42,798 nt of DNA, taken from positions 1 through 42,798 of the forward strand of contig BQJN01000034.1 in the NCBI GenBank assembly GCA_021604725.1, given 5' to 3'. Origin of the DNA: Lysobacteraceae bacterium. GTDB lineage: Bacteria; Pseudomonadota; Gammaproteobacteria; Xanthomonadales; BQJN01. The position numbers and the translations under genes are program-made. Below are positions 42,326-42,798 of the stretch, in pieces (positions within the stretch are counted from its first letter, which is position 1; the number at the start of each line of letters is the position of its first letter). The notes beneath the pieces are model-generated. The model made no database searches. It was not told where the DNA came from and saw only the letters and a program-made list of their open reading frames with translations.

Positions 42326-42781
42326 ATGACCACGACTGAAACAGCTTGGAGAATTCTGGCCGGAGTCCCGGACCCCGAAATTCCGGTTATTTCGGTAATT
42401 GACCTTGGAATCATTCGCCGTGTCGAGGTCGATGATGACCATGTCATTGTCGATGTCACCCCCACCTATTCAGCTTGCCCGGCTACCCAGGTGATTGCAG
42501 ATGATGTACGTGCTGCGTTGGCTGAGACCTTTTCCAAGGTGACTGTAAATACGGTGTGGTCACCCGCCTGGTCGACTGACTGGATCAGTGAAGAAGGCCG
42601 CGAAAAACTACTCAAATACGGTATCGCCCCACCAAACCCCGCCAATGACCAACCGCGCGCTTGCCCCCAATGCGGCTCGGTCAACACCGAACTGACCTCT
42701 CAGTTTGGCTCCACTCCCTGTAAATCCCTGCATCGTTGTCTTGAATGCCAAGAGCCATTCGATTATTTCAAGTGTTTGTAG
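42326..42781 (+). CDS. paaD: PaaD-type protein (DUF59/MIP18 with C-terminal zinc ribbon)
   Basis: 151 residues. The N-terminal MIP18/DUF59 domain has ILAGVPDPEIPVISVIDLGI and TYSACPATQVIADDV with the conserved cysteine; the C-terminal end has CPQCGS and CLECQ, a zinc-ribbon. This is the architecture of PaaD, which is needed to mature the PaaABC(D)E phenylacetyl-CoA epoxidase. In paa operons it follows paaABC, yet none of these is upstream here. The ATG at 42326 with AAGGG just before is preferred to GTG 42320. Probably the first gene of the next locus, or a stray paralog. Confidence 0.8.
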   Translation: MTTTETAWRILAGVPDPEIPVISVIDLGIIRRVEVDDDHVIVDVTPTYSACPATQVIADDVRAALAETFSKVTVNTVWSPAWSTDWISEEGREKLLKYGIAPPNPANDQPRACPQCGSVNTELTSQFGSTPCKSLHRCLECQEPFDYFKCL

Positions 42782-42798
42782 CGATCCCGCGACGGAGT

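Overview
The window is one uninterrupted block of about 42 genes, all on the + strand, for building, modifying and exporting a complex surface polysaccharide. A gammaproteobacterium is the best guess, from sequence features only: an RfaH-type NusG paralog stands directly upstream of a perfect 12-base match to the E. coli ops (JUMPstart) element, the gene set is Gram-negative (outer-membrane barrel, OPX protein, Wzc-type kinase), and base composition looks moderately GC-rich. I cannot name a genus.

Layout. (1) 1-6093: the tail of an unidentified gene, a zinc-ribbon methyltransferase, a class II glutamine amidotransferase fused to a WbpG-like sugar amidotransferase, a WbpP-type UDP-HexNAc 4-epimerase, and a DCC-family/HTTM membrane protein pair. 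(2) 6130-7228: the regulatory node, with a possibly leaderless rfaH-like gene, the ops element, and a MarR-type EPS-associated regulator whose start looks frameshifted or coupled to a mini-ORF. (3) 7225-31161: the main assembly and decoration operon, with a TviB/WbpO-type dehydrogenase, eight glycosyltransferases, a GT-C-like membrane protein, five of the six methyltransferases, a sulfotransferase, an ABC flippase-like exporter, a Wzy-like polymerase, a CapK/PaaK-like adenylating enzyme, a carbamoyltransferase and a PhyH-type dioxygenase. (4) 31142-33781: gmd and fcl for GDP-L-fucose, separated by a GxxExxY gene lying between perfect 20-bp inverted repeats. (5) 33829-36301: a WecA/TagO-like initiating transferase and an O-antigen-ligase/Wzy_C protein. 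(6) 36302-41888: a regulatory gap with a long inverted repeat, then the export operon (BBP2-type beta-barrel, short OPX protein without a lipobox, Wzc-type tyrosine kinase, PHP-type phosphatase, TPR-like protein). (7) 41921-end: a DUF6165 protein and a PaaD homolog, apparently the edge of the locus.

Inferred pathway: WbpP and the TviB/WbpO enzyme would make UDP-HexNAcA (probably GalNAcA), which the fused amidotransferase could amidate; Gmd and Fcl make GDP-fucose. The WecA-like enzyme starts the chain on undecaprenyl phosphate, the glycosyltransferases extend it, the ABC protein is the only flippase candidate, Wzy/Wzy_C proteins polymerise or ligate, and the barrel/OPX/Wzc/PHP set exports under phosphorylation control. 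Genes are tightly coupled (many GTGA, ATGA, TTGA overlaps, many non-ATG starts), which suits RfaH control of a long transcript. No tRNA, rRNA, CRISPR array or convincing intrinsic terminator was seen.
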